From JBLHKS01 sp047620505 (GTDB lineage Bacteria; Verrucomicrobiota; Verrucomicrobiia; Verrucomicrobiales; DEV007), in assembly GCA_047620505.1 (NCBI GenBank), contig JBLHKS010000220.1:1-11467 (forward strand): a stretch of 11,467 bases of DNA, given 5' to 3'. The notes below the pieces were generated by a model. The model was not told where the DNA came from. It did no database searches and saw only the letters and a program-made list of their open reading frames with translations. A program made the position numbers and the translations under genes. Positions 5,976 to 11,467 of this stretch are shown here, one piece after another; the stretch's first letter is position 1, and the number at the start of each line of letters is the position of its first letter.

Positions 5976-7258
5976 CCGATTTCCGGCAGCTCGAATCCCT
6001 CGCGGTGTTCGCGGCCGACGAGCTTGTTCGCCTCGGCATCGTCGAAGGTTTCCGTCTTTGGATCGAAGCGCAGTTTTTTGCCGGTTCGCCAGGCGATGTT
6101 GCCGGCGTGACACATCGTCGTGCTGACGTGGCCGGAGTAGATTTCCTGATTCAGCGATTCGCGTTTCCGGCTGCGAACGGCGTCGAGAAAGTTCCGGACG
6201 TGCCCCTGCTGGCCGACGTCGCTCTGGCCTTGCTTTACCAGTTTTCCAGCGGCGTCGTAGGCCTTCCACGAAGTGTTGTTGAGCAGAATCCAGCCGTTTT
6301 CGCCGTAAATCGTCGCGCCTTCTCCTTGACCGAAAAGCTTGGGCTTCGACCAGAGCCGCATTTCGTATTGAAGCACGTGATTCGGATAATCGTAGTTCAC
6401 GAACATCGTGTCCGGGAATTCCTGATCGTCGTCCTGGAAGAAGAATTTTCCGCCAGAGCACGAAATCGCCTCGGGCATGTCGTCCAAGCCCATTACGTAA
6501 CGACAATAATCGACTCGGTGGACACCATCGTTGCCGAGATCGCCTGTACCGTAGTCGAAGAGCCAGCGCCAGGCACCGCCGACAATCGCCGAATTGTAAG
6601 CGCGCTCCGGAGACGGGCCTTGCCACAAATCGTAGTCGATTCCAGCGGGAGCCTTGCCGTCTGCCGGCAGGTGCACTGCGGCGTTGCGAGCAGTTTCCCA
6701 GGACTTGCCGGAAATCACTTTCCCAAGCGCCCCGCTATCGACGTACTCGCGCGCTTCCCTCAAAAAGGCCGCGCTGCGAATCTGGGTGCCCATCTGGACC
6801 ATCCGATCGTGCTTGCGCGCGGCGGCGACGGCGACTTTGCCTTCCTGAATGTTGTGGCTCGCCGGTTTCTCGACGTAGACATCTTTGCCGGCTTGGCATC
6901 CCTGAATCGTAAGCAACGCGTGCCAGTGATCCGGAGTCGCCACCATCAACGCGTCGATCGAAGGATCGTCGAGCAAGTCGCGATAGTCTTTAACGAGCTT
7001 CGGCGTCAGCCCAGTCTTCTTCGCCATCTCCGCACCGCGCTGTTCGCGAACCGAATCGCGCACATCACAAATATGGGTGATCGCGCAGTCCGGCTCGTTC
7101 GAAAAGCTGTACATCACCGAATTCCCGCGTCCGCGCACCCCGATGCAGGCGATGCTGATCTTGTCATTCGCCGCGAAACTGGCGCTGCTGAGGCTGAGCC
7201 CGGCACCAGCAGCTGCTGAACGACGGAGGAATTGGCGACGGGAGTTTTTCGTGCTCAT
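5972..7258 (-). CDS. Tat-exported Gfo/Idh/MocA-family oxidoreductase
   Basis: A 428-residue NAD(P)-dependent sugar-type oxidoreductase. The N-terminus has a twin-arginine signal ('NSRRQFLRRSAAAGAGLSL', Arg7-Arg8, cleavage around 'SFAAND', residues 27-32), indicating folded export to the periplasm. The Rossmann fold begins with 'IACIGVRGRGNS' (35-46). The family's 'EKP' motif is at 130-132 ('VYVEKPASH'), and the sugar-site block 'GTGDLGNDGVHRVDYCRYVMG' region (237-257) supplies D244 and H247. The C-terminal alpha/beta domain is of the type found in many Planctomycetota and Verrucomicrobiota secreted members. I chose the ATG at 7258; a TTG at 7264 adds only two residues. The substrate is unknown; a polyol, sugar or amino-sugar is likely. 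Nearby sugar-acid genes make a carbohydrate role plausible but do not prove a shared pathway. The gene converges on Uma2 (4-nt overlap) and diverges from the YwaF-like gene. Confidence 0.92.
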   Translation of the reverse strand: MSTKNSRRQFLRRSAAAGAGLSLSSASFAANDKISIACIGVRGRGNSVMYSFSNEPDCAITHICDVRDSVREQRGAEMAKKTGLTPKLVKDYRDLLDDPSIDALMVATPDHWHALLTIQGCQAGKDVYVEKPASHNIQEGKVAVAAARKHDRMVQMGTQIRSAAFLREAREYVDSGALGKVISGKSWETARNAAVHLPADGKAPAGIDYDLWQGPSPERAYNSAIVGGAWRWLFDYGTGDLGNDGVHRVDYCRYVMGLDDMPEAISCSGGKFFFQDDDQEFPDTMFVNYDYPNHVLQYEMRLWSKPKLFGQGEGATIYGENGWILLNNTSWKAYDAAGKLVKQGQSDVGQQGHVRNFLDAVRSRKRESLNQEIYSGHVSTTMCHAGNIAWRTGKKLRFDPKTETFDDAEANKLVGREHREGFELPEIG

Positions 7259-7368
7259 AAACAATGCACGAAAATTGGGCGCCCGCGTTTTCGCCCAGAC
7301 CCGAAAGAATTCGGCTGTGCCCGCAAAATCGGTTGGCCATCCCGATTCCTGAGTCCAATTTTGGCTTC

Positions 7369-8088
7369 ATGTTCGCCGCCGCACCCTACCCGAAGTGGGA
7401 ACTCTTCAGACCGGAACACACGCTGACGCTGATCGTAACCGCGTTGCTGGCGATTCTGACAATCGCTTACGCGCGCAGAGCGCCGAATTCACGCGGTGTC
7501 GTGATCCAAACCCGGATCCTCGGCGTCATTTTGCTTCTGACTTGGGTCGGCAAAACCATCACCTACCCACTCGCCGGGCACGCGATTCCCCTGCCGATGT
7601 ACCTGTGCGATTGGGCAGGCTACGCGGGTGCCTTCGCCCTGCTCACCCGGAGAATCTGGCTCGTCGAACTGAGCTATTTCTGGGGCCTCGGTGCCGCGAT
7701 CCATGGACTCCTCACTCCCGATCTCCTCTACGGATTTCCGTATCCCGTCTGGTTCAGCTCGGTGCATCTGCACGTCTTCTCGGTGCTGGCGGCTTTCTAT
7801 GTTGTGCTCGGCTTACGACTTCGGCCAAGCCGCTTTGCAGTCTGGCGAGTCATCGCAATCAGCCATGTCTATCTCTTGGCCGCGTGGATCTCGAACCTGA
7901 TCGTGCCGGGCTACAATTTCGGCTTACTCGAGCAGAAACCCCGGATCGGCTCGATCACGGAATTCTTTCCTGACGAGCCCTGGCACTTCATCGCGTTCTG
8001 GCCACTTTCGCTCGTCGTCTTCGGCCTTCTCTACCTTCCGTTCTGGATTCTGCGTCGAAAGGAGCAAAAAAGACTCGAAACTATCTGA
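7369..8088 (+). CDS. YwaF/TIGR02206-type integral membrane protein
   Basis: A 239-residue polytopic membrane protein resembling the YwaF (TIGR02206) family of unknown function. Approximate helices: residues 19-34, 49-67, 83-95, 101-119, 129-149, 160-180 and 206-228. Family-like features include 'IPLPMYLCDWAGY' (73-85), a Pro/Asp pair near 'HGLLTPDLL', 'HLHVFSVLAAFYVVLG' (133-148), and 'PWHFIAFWP' before the last helix, followed by a basic C-terminal tail. I chose the ATG at 7369 because it puts the conserved N-terminus ('PYPKWELFRPEHT') at the start and gives the family's usual length; a longer frame opening at 7264 would add 35 unconserved residues overlapping the divergent oxidoreductase start. 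No Shine-Dalgarno sequence is visible. A bulged hairpin with a T-run 13 nt after the stop may terminate it. Confidence 0.85.
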   Translation: MFAAAPYPKWELFRPEHTLTLIVTALLAILTIAYARRAPNSRGVVIQTRILGVILLLTWVGKTITYPLAGHAIPLPMYLCDWAGYAGAFALLTRRIWLVELSYFWGLGAAIHGLLTPDLLYGFPYPVWFSSVHLHVFSVLAAFYVVLGLRLRPSRFAVWRVIAISHVYLLAAWISNLIVPGYNFGLLEQKPRIGSITEFFPDEPWHFIAFWPLSLVVFGLLYLPFWILRRKEQKRLETI

Positions 8089-8100
8089 AACGAAAGCCGT

Positions 8101-8142
8101 CAAACCGGAGTGAATTCCATGCGTACGGAATGTTTGATTTTT
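8101..8142 (+). terminator. Possible intrinsic terminator after the YwaF-like gene
   Basis: An inner stem ATTCC/GGAAT (8114-8118 with 8127-8131) and an outer stem CAAAC/GTTTG (8101-8105 with 8132-8136) are followed by ATTTTT (8137-8142). The 5' arm has an 8-nt bulge between the two stems, so the structure is weaker than a textbook terminator. Position and U-tract support the call. Confidence 0.35.
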
Positions 8143-8223
8143 CGCGGGATTATTGAGCAAAATCGATTACATTCGCGCTTTTTCGCAGAATCCCGTATTC
8201 AACGAACCCGATAAACTGATTTT

Positions 8224-8532
8224 ATGGCAAGACGAGGAGGAGGAAGACCACGAGGTCGCGGTCGCCGTGGTGGCGGACGAGGCAAACCACGGCGTAGCGC
8301 CGAGTCTTCCGGTAGTACAAAAGAGGATTGCCTCGAGCTAGCCGGAAAAATTCATGCCGTTCTGCCTGGGACGATGTTTCATGTCGAACTCGATAACGGA
8401 CACATCGTCCTGGCTCACATTTCGGGAAAAATGCGCAAACGTTTCATCAAACTCGTCACCGGCGACAAAGTGAAGCTCGAGATGTCGCCTTACGACACTG
8501 ACAAAGCGCGCATCGTTTACCGTCTCAACTAA
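8224..8532 (+). CDS. infA: Translation initiation factor IF-1 with an Arg/Gly-rich N-terminal extension
   Basis: IF-1 is the small S1/OB-fold factor that occupies the 30S A site during initiation. Residues 33-102 are a complete IF-1 ('KEDCLELAGKIHAVLPGTMF', 'GHIVLAHISGKMRKRFIKL', 'TGDKVKLEMSPYDTDKARI'), matching the usual ~72-residue protein end to end. In addition there is an N-terminal tail of about 31 residues, with residues 1-24 made almost entirely of Arg and Gly plus a few Pro/Lys (MARRGGGRPRGRGRRGGGRG...). The start is fixed: no in-frame ATG, GTG or TTG occurs between 8224 and the IF-1 domain. There is no Shine-Dalgarno sequence upstream, but an AGGAGGAGGAAG block lies just inside the gene. 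An RNA- or rRNA-binding role for the tail is inferred from composition. Transcription probably ends at the terminator at 8602-8627. Confidence 0.95.
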   Translation: MARRGGGRPRGRGRRGGGRGKPRRSAESSGSTKEDCLELAGKIHAVLPGTMFHVELDNGHIVLAHISGKMRKRFIKLVTGDKVKLEMSPYDTDKARIVYRLN

Positions 8533-8601
8533 CTTGATCGAAACTGCGTCATGGAAGACGTGGACCCAATTCAACTCGAGCCGGTGTCGAACGCCGATTG
8601 C

Positions 8602-8627
8602 AAACCGCCTCAACCGGGGCGGTTTTT
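8602..8627 (+). terminator. Intrinsic terminator downstream of infA
   Basis: A perfect 8-bp stem, AAACCGCC (8602-8609) with GGCGGTTT (8618-8625), an 8-nt loop, and the T-run continuing to 8627. It lies 70 nt after the infA stop and 35 nt before the ABC ATPase start, so it separates the two units, leaving the ATPase promoter within or just after it. Confidence 0.8.
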
Positions 8628-8661
8628 GCCGTACCCGGTTTCTACCCTCGGCCATTGACGC

Positions 8662-9450
8662 ATGACCGAGATCCTCAAAGTCGAAAACGTCAAAGTCAGG
8701 CGAGGCGATACGATGGTCCTCGATGGGGTCGATTGGTCGATCCAGCAGGGCGAGCAATGGGTGATTCTCGGCGCGAACGGCTCTGGAAAAACCTCGCTGT
8801 TGAACACGCTGTCTGGTTTTCTTCAACCGACCGAGGGCGACGTGACCGTTTTCGGCGAGGTCTTCGGGGAGACCGATTGGAAAGAGTTGCGAAACGTCAT
8901 CGGGATCGTCAACCACACCGTGGCTGATTGGATCGAGAACCGCGAAACCGCGCTCGAAATCGTCATCAGCGGGATTCACGCCCAGATCAATTACTGGGGC
9001 CACATCACAGCCGACGACGAAAAAACAGCGCAGAAAATTCTCCGCCAATACCGCCTCAGCTACGCCGCGGACCGCACTTGGGAGCAGCTTTCCCAAGGTG
9101 AACGACAACGAGCGCTGATCTGTCGGGCTTTGCTCGCTCGTTACCGACTTTTGATTCTGGACGAACCTTGTGCGGGCCTCGATCCCGTCGCGCGAGCTGC
9201 GTTTCTGAAGGTTGTCGAAAAACTCGCCGCTCGAAAGCGGGGTGCGCCGTCCCTGATTCTTGTGACTCATCACGTTGAAGAAATCACGCCGAGTTTTTCC
9301 CACGTTTTGCTGATGAAAAATGGTAAAGCCTTCGCTGCCGGCCCCAAGGACGAAGTCCTGACCTCGGCCAAGCTCAGCGAAGCCTTTGGCGCGGATTTGC
9401 GGCTTCGCACCCGCGATTCGGTTTACCAACTTGAGCTGACGCGGGATTGA
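8662..9450 (+). CDS. ABC transporter-type ATP-binding protein (ModF/COG1119-like)
   Basis: A 262-residue ABC ATPase. Walker A is 'GANGSGKT' (37-44), the signature is 'LSQGE' (143-147), Walker B is 'LLILDEP' (163-169) with catalytic E168, the D-loop is 'AGLD' (171-174), and the switch histidine is in 'VTHHVEEI' (201-208). The usual Q-loop glutamine is not evident: the corresponding stretch reads 'GIVNHTVADW' (81-90), as I would expect in the ModF-like branch, which often shows a Ser/His-rich loop here. All catalytic motifs are intact. No permease or binding-protein gene is adjacent, so the partner is encoded elsewhere or it works as a soluble ATPase; substrate unknown. The ATG at 8662 follows the infA terminator, and the next gene begins 31 nt after its stop, so these two are probably co-transcribed. 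Confidence 0.9.
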   Translation: MTEILKVENVKVRRGDTMVLDGVDWSIQQGEQWVILGANGSGKTSLLNTLSGFLQPTEGDVTVFGEVFGETDWKELRNVIGIVNHTVADWIENRETALEIVISGIHAQINYWGHITADDEKTAQKILRQYRLSYAADRTWEQLSQGERQRALICRALLARYRLLILDEPCAGLDPVARAAFLKVVEKLAARKRGAPSLILVTHHVEEITPSFSHVLLMKNGKAFAAGPKDEVLTSAKLSEAFGADLRLRTRDSVYQLELTRD

Positions 9451-9481
9451 TCGAATCGATCTCGGCGGCTAGACTGCGACC

Positions 9482-10714
9482 ATGGGCTTTCTCATCCCTC
9501 TCATCTTTATCGGCGTAATCGCGGCGATAATCATCAACAACGTCAAAGACCAGACGGCGAACGATGCCTGGAGCGATGCGGCCAAACGGCTAGGATTTCA
9601 CTACGAAGCCGGCGGCTGGAAGTCGCTGCGCAAATTGAGCGGGAGAGTCGATGGCGTCTTCGTCATGGCCCACGTCTACAGCCGCGGGAGTGGGAAAAGC
9701 CGCCGAAGTTACACCGGCTATCGCGCTCAGCTTTCGCGGAAGCCGCCGGCCGGAATGCGGCTCGAAGCTCAAGGCATTTTCTCCGGCGTGGCGGAATTTT
9801 TCGGATCTCAAGATCTCGAAATCGGCTCGAAAGAATTCGACGGCGCTGTCATCATCAAAGGCTCAAACGCGTCGCGAATCGCGGAATTCCTGACGCCGAT
9901 CCGCAAAATCCGGATTCTCAGCCTGATGCGTCAATTCAGCATCTGCGAGATCAGCGCTGATGGAGTTTTCGTCGCCAACCGCGGCGTAGAATCCGATCCC
10001 GCGAATCTTGTCGCGATCCTGAATCGGATCTCTGACATTTCCCTCCTCCTGACCGACAAAAAGATCGAAAACGAAACCCCCGCGACTCCTCCACCCTTGC
10101 CTGGGCCGCCCCCAGCACCACCGGAGCTGGAGCCCGAATCCGAAGCTTACGAATTTGAGGAATACGCTGGAGAGCCTGAGCCAGTAGTCGCAGAGACGCC
10201 GGAAGAGATCATCATCGAGCCCGAATTGGCCGCGTCGGAGCCGGAACCCAGTCGTCCGCCACCTCCAATCGAGCCAGCAGCTGCTGTTGAGCCCGAGCCT
10301 GAGTTGCCGCCCGAACCGGCTCCAAAACGGAGCCAATCGGAAATCGCCAAAGTCTGCAACGCCGTCTTCCTCGAGCCCTCGACCCGCTACGAAGCAACCC
10401 GCACGTTTGATACCGAGTTTCGCGGCCAAACCGTCCGCTGGATCGGCGAACTCCAGACGATCGAGCACTTTTCCTACGACCTCGTCTTCAAAAACGGCCC
10501 TGGATTGATCGGCCGCTTCAAGCTCCACGAAATCGAAGGCCATCCCTACAGCCTGTCCGAAATCAAAGCCGCCGTGCAGCTACCGCTGGAAGACGGGCTC
10601 GAAGACAAACTGAAATCCGCGCTCGGTGAGCCGATGATTTTCACTGGCCAGCTCGAAAAATGCGATCCCTTCGCCGGCGTCCTGTTCGTCGCCAACGGAA
10701 CGGTGGTTTTCTAG
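9482..10714 (+). CDS. Membrane-anchored two-domain protein with a Pro/Glu-rich linker, function unknown
   Basis: I do not recognise the family. The 410-residue product starts with one transmembrane anchor (residues 2-20, 'GFLIPLIFIGVIAAIIINN'). A globular region follows (about 25-190), containing 'AWSDAAKRLGFHYEAGGW' and 'SGRVDGVFVMAHVYSRGSG', which looks like the 'A..LGL.Y.....RM.G..DG..V.V' pattern of some uncharacterised DUF proteins. A linker of about 90 residues (197-284) is dominated by Pro, Glu and Ala ('PPPLPGPPPAPPELEPE', 'PEPELPPEPAPKR'). A C-terminal domain (285-410) has alternating strands ('RGQTVRWIGELQTIEHFSYD', 'EPMIFTGQLEKCDPF', 'VLFVANGTVVF'). The linker probably spans the periplasm or spaces two domains. 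It follows the ABC ATPase by 31 nt, but a functional link is not shown. The start ATG has no Shine-Dalgarno sequence. Confidence 0.85.
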   Translation: MGFLIPLIFIGVIAAIIINNVKDQTANDAWSDAAKRLGFHYEAGGWKSLRKLSGRVDGVFVMAHVYSRGSGKSRRSYTGYRAQLSRKPPAGMRLEAQGIFSGVAEFFGSQDLEIGSKEFDGAVIIKGSNASRIAEFLTPIRKIRILSLMRQFSICEISADGVFVANRGVESDPANLVAILNRISDISLLLTDKKIENETPATPPPLPGPPPAPPELEPESEAYEFEEYAGEPEPVVAETPEEIIIEPELAASEPEPSRPPPPIEPAAAVEPEPELPPEPAPKRSQSEIAKVCNAVFLEPSTRYEATRTFDTEFRGQTVRWIGELQTIEHFSYDLVFKNGPGLIGRFKLHEIEGHPYSLSEIKAAVQLPLEDGLEDKLKSALGEPMIFTGQLEKCDPFAGVLFVANGTVVF

Positions 10715-10731
10715 ACAAAGCCGCAGATATC

Positions 10732-10749
10732 GGCTGAAGGGGTTCAGCC
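10732..10749 (+). terminator. Hairpin 3' of the Pro/Glu-linker gene
   Basis: GGCTGAA (10732-10738) pairs perfectly with TTCAGCC (10743-10749) around a GGGG loop, 17 nt after the stop codon. No T-run follows (TGGTTGC), so it is at best a Rho-assisted or mRNA-stabilising hairpin. Confidence 0.3.
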
Positions 10750-10837
10750 TGGTTGCATCGTGTTTTCGCCGTCCACAGCATCGCTGAACCAGCAATTCGC
10801 CCCGTGGACGCCGCGCACGGGACGGTGAAGGAGCGGT

Positions 10838-11023
10838 TTGGGCTGTGGCCACTGCTCACGCGGCGGGAAAGTCCGTTTTCATCAGGTGGACGCCGCCCAC
10901 ACAGCGCCGCGATTCGCCTGTTTGAACTGTGGATCTCGTCCACGGTACCGCGAACGAGGCGTTCAGACGTCCGATATCCGAAATGTTGAATTCTACGAAA
11001 ATAGCGGAACCGTCCAACATTAA
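10838..11023 (+). CDS. Possible small two-CxxC (zinc-ribbon-like) protein
   Basis: A 61-residue frame with CGHC (residues 3-6) and CLNC (29-32), i.e. CxxC-x22-CxxC, the layout of small zinc ribbons, followed by a basic segment ('GSRPRYRERG') and an ordinary-looking C-terminus. The TTG start at 10838 has AAGGAG ending 4 nt upstream, one of the few clear Shine-Dalgarno sequences in the window. Against it: a non-ATG start, no recognised family, location in an otherwise weakly coding region, and overlapping open frames on both strands. Whether it is translated is uncertain. Confidence 0.3.
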   Translation: MGCGHCSRGGKVRFHQVDAAHTAPRFACLNCGSRPRYRERGVQTSDIRNVEFYENSGTVQH

Positions 11024-11141
11024 TGTCGGCTATAAAGCGGTTGGACTCGCATGGACATCGCAGTGCTCTTATCCAGATTGTTGGGCAAAAAATATCCGCG
11101 CTTGTCGGGGGCGCGTTGGCAGGGCAGGTTAATAAACAATA

Positions 11142-11366
11142 ATGAATTTCTCGGAATACAAAGATGAAGCGCATCTGTGGATCACGCTGTCCACAGGTGA
11201 ATACTATCCTGATGTTCTCCCATTGGCTTGCGAATTCTATCAGCCTGTCCTCGTCACTTTTGGGCATCTAGTCGAGCGAGCACACTCGTCCAAAGATTTT
11301 TTCATGCAGATTTCTGAAGTGCAGCCACAATGGATGCGGATCAACGGTGTGGAAAACTTCCCTTAG
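11142..11366 (+). CDS. Short hypothetical ORF, 74 residues
   Basis: An ATG frame preceded by an A/T-rich leader (AATAAACAATA) and a weak AGG 13 nt upstream. The product (MNFSEYKDEAHLWITLSTGE...) is rich in aromatic residues and acidic, with no signal peptide, transmembrane segment or motif I recognise. Third-position GC is visibly lower than in the neighbouring genes, so it could be recently acquired or non-coding. Its TAG stop overlaps the TAA stop of the convergent gene at the right edge by 4 nt, the same arrangement as the Uma2/oxidoreductase pair, which mildly favours a real gene. Confidence 0.35.
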   Translation: MNFSEYKDEAHLWITLSTGEYYPDVLPLACEFYQPVLVTFGHLVERAHSSKDFFMQISEVQPQWMRINGVENFP

Positions 11367-11467
11367 AAATTGGCGTAGATTTCGTGCAGTCTGTCCACTG
11401 CCCGGTTCCAGGGAACCTCGCGGTAAACGAAGGCGCGCAGCCACCGGATAAATTTCAGGCTCCTTAC
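11363..11467 (-). CDS. C-terminal end of a minus-strand gene, product unknown
   Basis: The last 34 codons and TAA stop of a gene entering from the right edge. The peptide ends 'REVPWNRAVDRLHEIYANF', a plausible amphipathic helical tail, and third codon positions are strongly G/C (about 70%), as in the well-supported genes here. Too little is visible to name a family. It converges with the short ORF ending at 11366. Confidence 0.55.
   Translation of the reverse strand, partial: VRSLKFIRWLRAFVYREVPWNRAVDRLHEIYANF

Larger units (their letters stand above)
10715..11141. other. Poorly coding region after the Pro/Glu-linker protein
   Basis: A stretch of 427 bp without a convincing gene. It contains a GGCTGAA/TTCAGCC hairpin just after the upstream stop, two near-copies of GTGGACGCCGCGCAC / GTGGACGCCGCCCAC (10804-10818 and 10883-10897), several short GTGGA/TCCAC self-complementary spots, and a possible short CxxC peptide. 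Both strands have open frames here only because stop codons are rare in GC-rich DNA. It may be degraded coding sequence. Confidence 0.4.

Noticed and set aside
6005..7219. 404-residue plus-strand frame antisense to the oxidoreductase
   Set aside because: Shadow of the Gfo/Idh/MocA gene. The minus-strand frame has the Tat signal, Rossmann and EKP motifs.
8153..8341. 62-residue TTG frame overlapping the start of infA
   Set aside because: Its acidic second half (DEEEEDHEV) is the out-of-frame reading of the Arg/Gly codons. There is no good RBS, and infA explains the region; a leader ORF cannot be excluded.
8551..8658. 35-residue ORF ending 3 nt before the ABC ATPase start
   Set aside because: No Shine-Dalgarno sequence, and the intrinsic terminator lies inside it, so a translated leader peptide is unlikely.
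8338..9429. 363-residue minus-strand frame antisense to the ABC ATPase
   Set aside because: The plus strand has all ABC motifs; the antisense frame has no recognisable domain.
10641..11267. 208-residue minus-strand frame across the right-hand region
   Set aside because: It overlaps 74 nt of the Pro/Glu-linker gene, is rich in Arg/Cys/Pro with no motif, and looks like a stop-poor GC-rich shadow frame.
1..11467. CRISPR array, tRNA, riboswitch or insertion sequence
   Set aside because: No regularly spaced direct repeats, no tRNA-like cloverleaf that I could recognise, no conserved aptamer sequence, and no transposase or terminal inverted repeats with a target duplication were seen by eye.

Overview
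The window is GC-rich, densely packed bacterial chromosome with no tRNA, rRNA, CRISPR array, prophage or transposase gene that I can see. It looks like a soil Verrucomicrobiota genome (Chthoniobacterales-like). This is inference. It rests on a Tat-exported Gfo/Idh/MocA oxidoreductase, the style of the sugar-acid enzymes, an initiation factor IF-1 with an Arg/Gly-rich tail, mostly Shine-Dalgarno-poor starts, and a GGATGTCCACATCC-type palindromic repeat that I associate with these genomes.

Left part, minus strand (1-5316). Reading in the direction of transcription there is an IlvD/Edd-type sugar-acid dehydratase (5316-3598), then a 396-bp interval, then a dihydrodipicolinate-synthase-family lyase (3201-2290), a six-helix membrane protein (2261-1476), rlmN (1476-397) and the start of a secreted protein that runs off the left edge (397-1). 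The last three are chained by TAATG and TGATG stop/start overlaps, so they are almost certainly one operon. The 396-bp interval holds a long inverted repeat (REP-like hairpin, 3322-3385), a short plus-strand gene of unknown function (3407-3604), and a 52-bp segment resembling the 3' end of the dehydratase gene. The dehydratase plus DHDPS-family lyase suggests a non-phosphorylative sugar-acid route (aldonate to 2-keto-3-deoxyaldonate to cleavage or a second dehydration); the substrate cannot be read from sequence.

Middle (5406-8088). A Uma2-family putative nuclease (plus) converges with, and overlaps by 4 nt, a Tat-exported Gfo/Idh/MocA oxidoreductase (minus). That gene diverges from a YwaF/TIGR02206-type integral membrane protein (plus).

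Right part, plus strand (8224-10714). infA carries an unusual Arg/Gly-rich N-terminal extension and is followed by a clear intrinsic terminator. Next come a stand-alone ABC ATPase and a membrane-anchored two-domain protein with a long Pro/Glu linker. The last ~750 bp is poorly coding: a hairpin, a possible 61-residue two-CxxC peptide, a possible 74-residue ORF, and the C-terminal 34 codons of a minus-strand gene entering from the right edge.

I found no convincing new defence or mobile system. The best leads are the REP-like element with its neighbouring duplication, the RG-tailed IF-1, the rlmN-centred coupled operon, the Pro/Glu-linker protein and the possible two-CxxC peptide.
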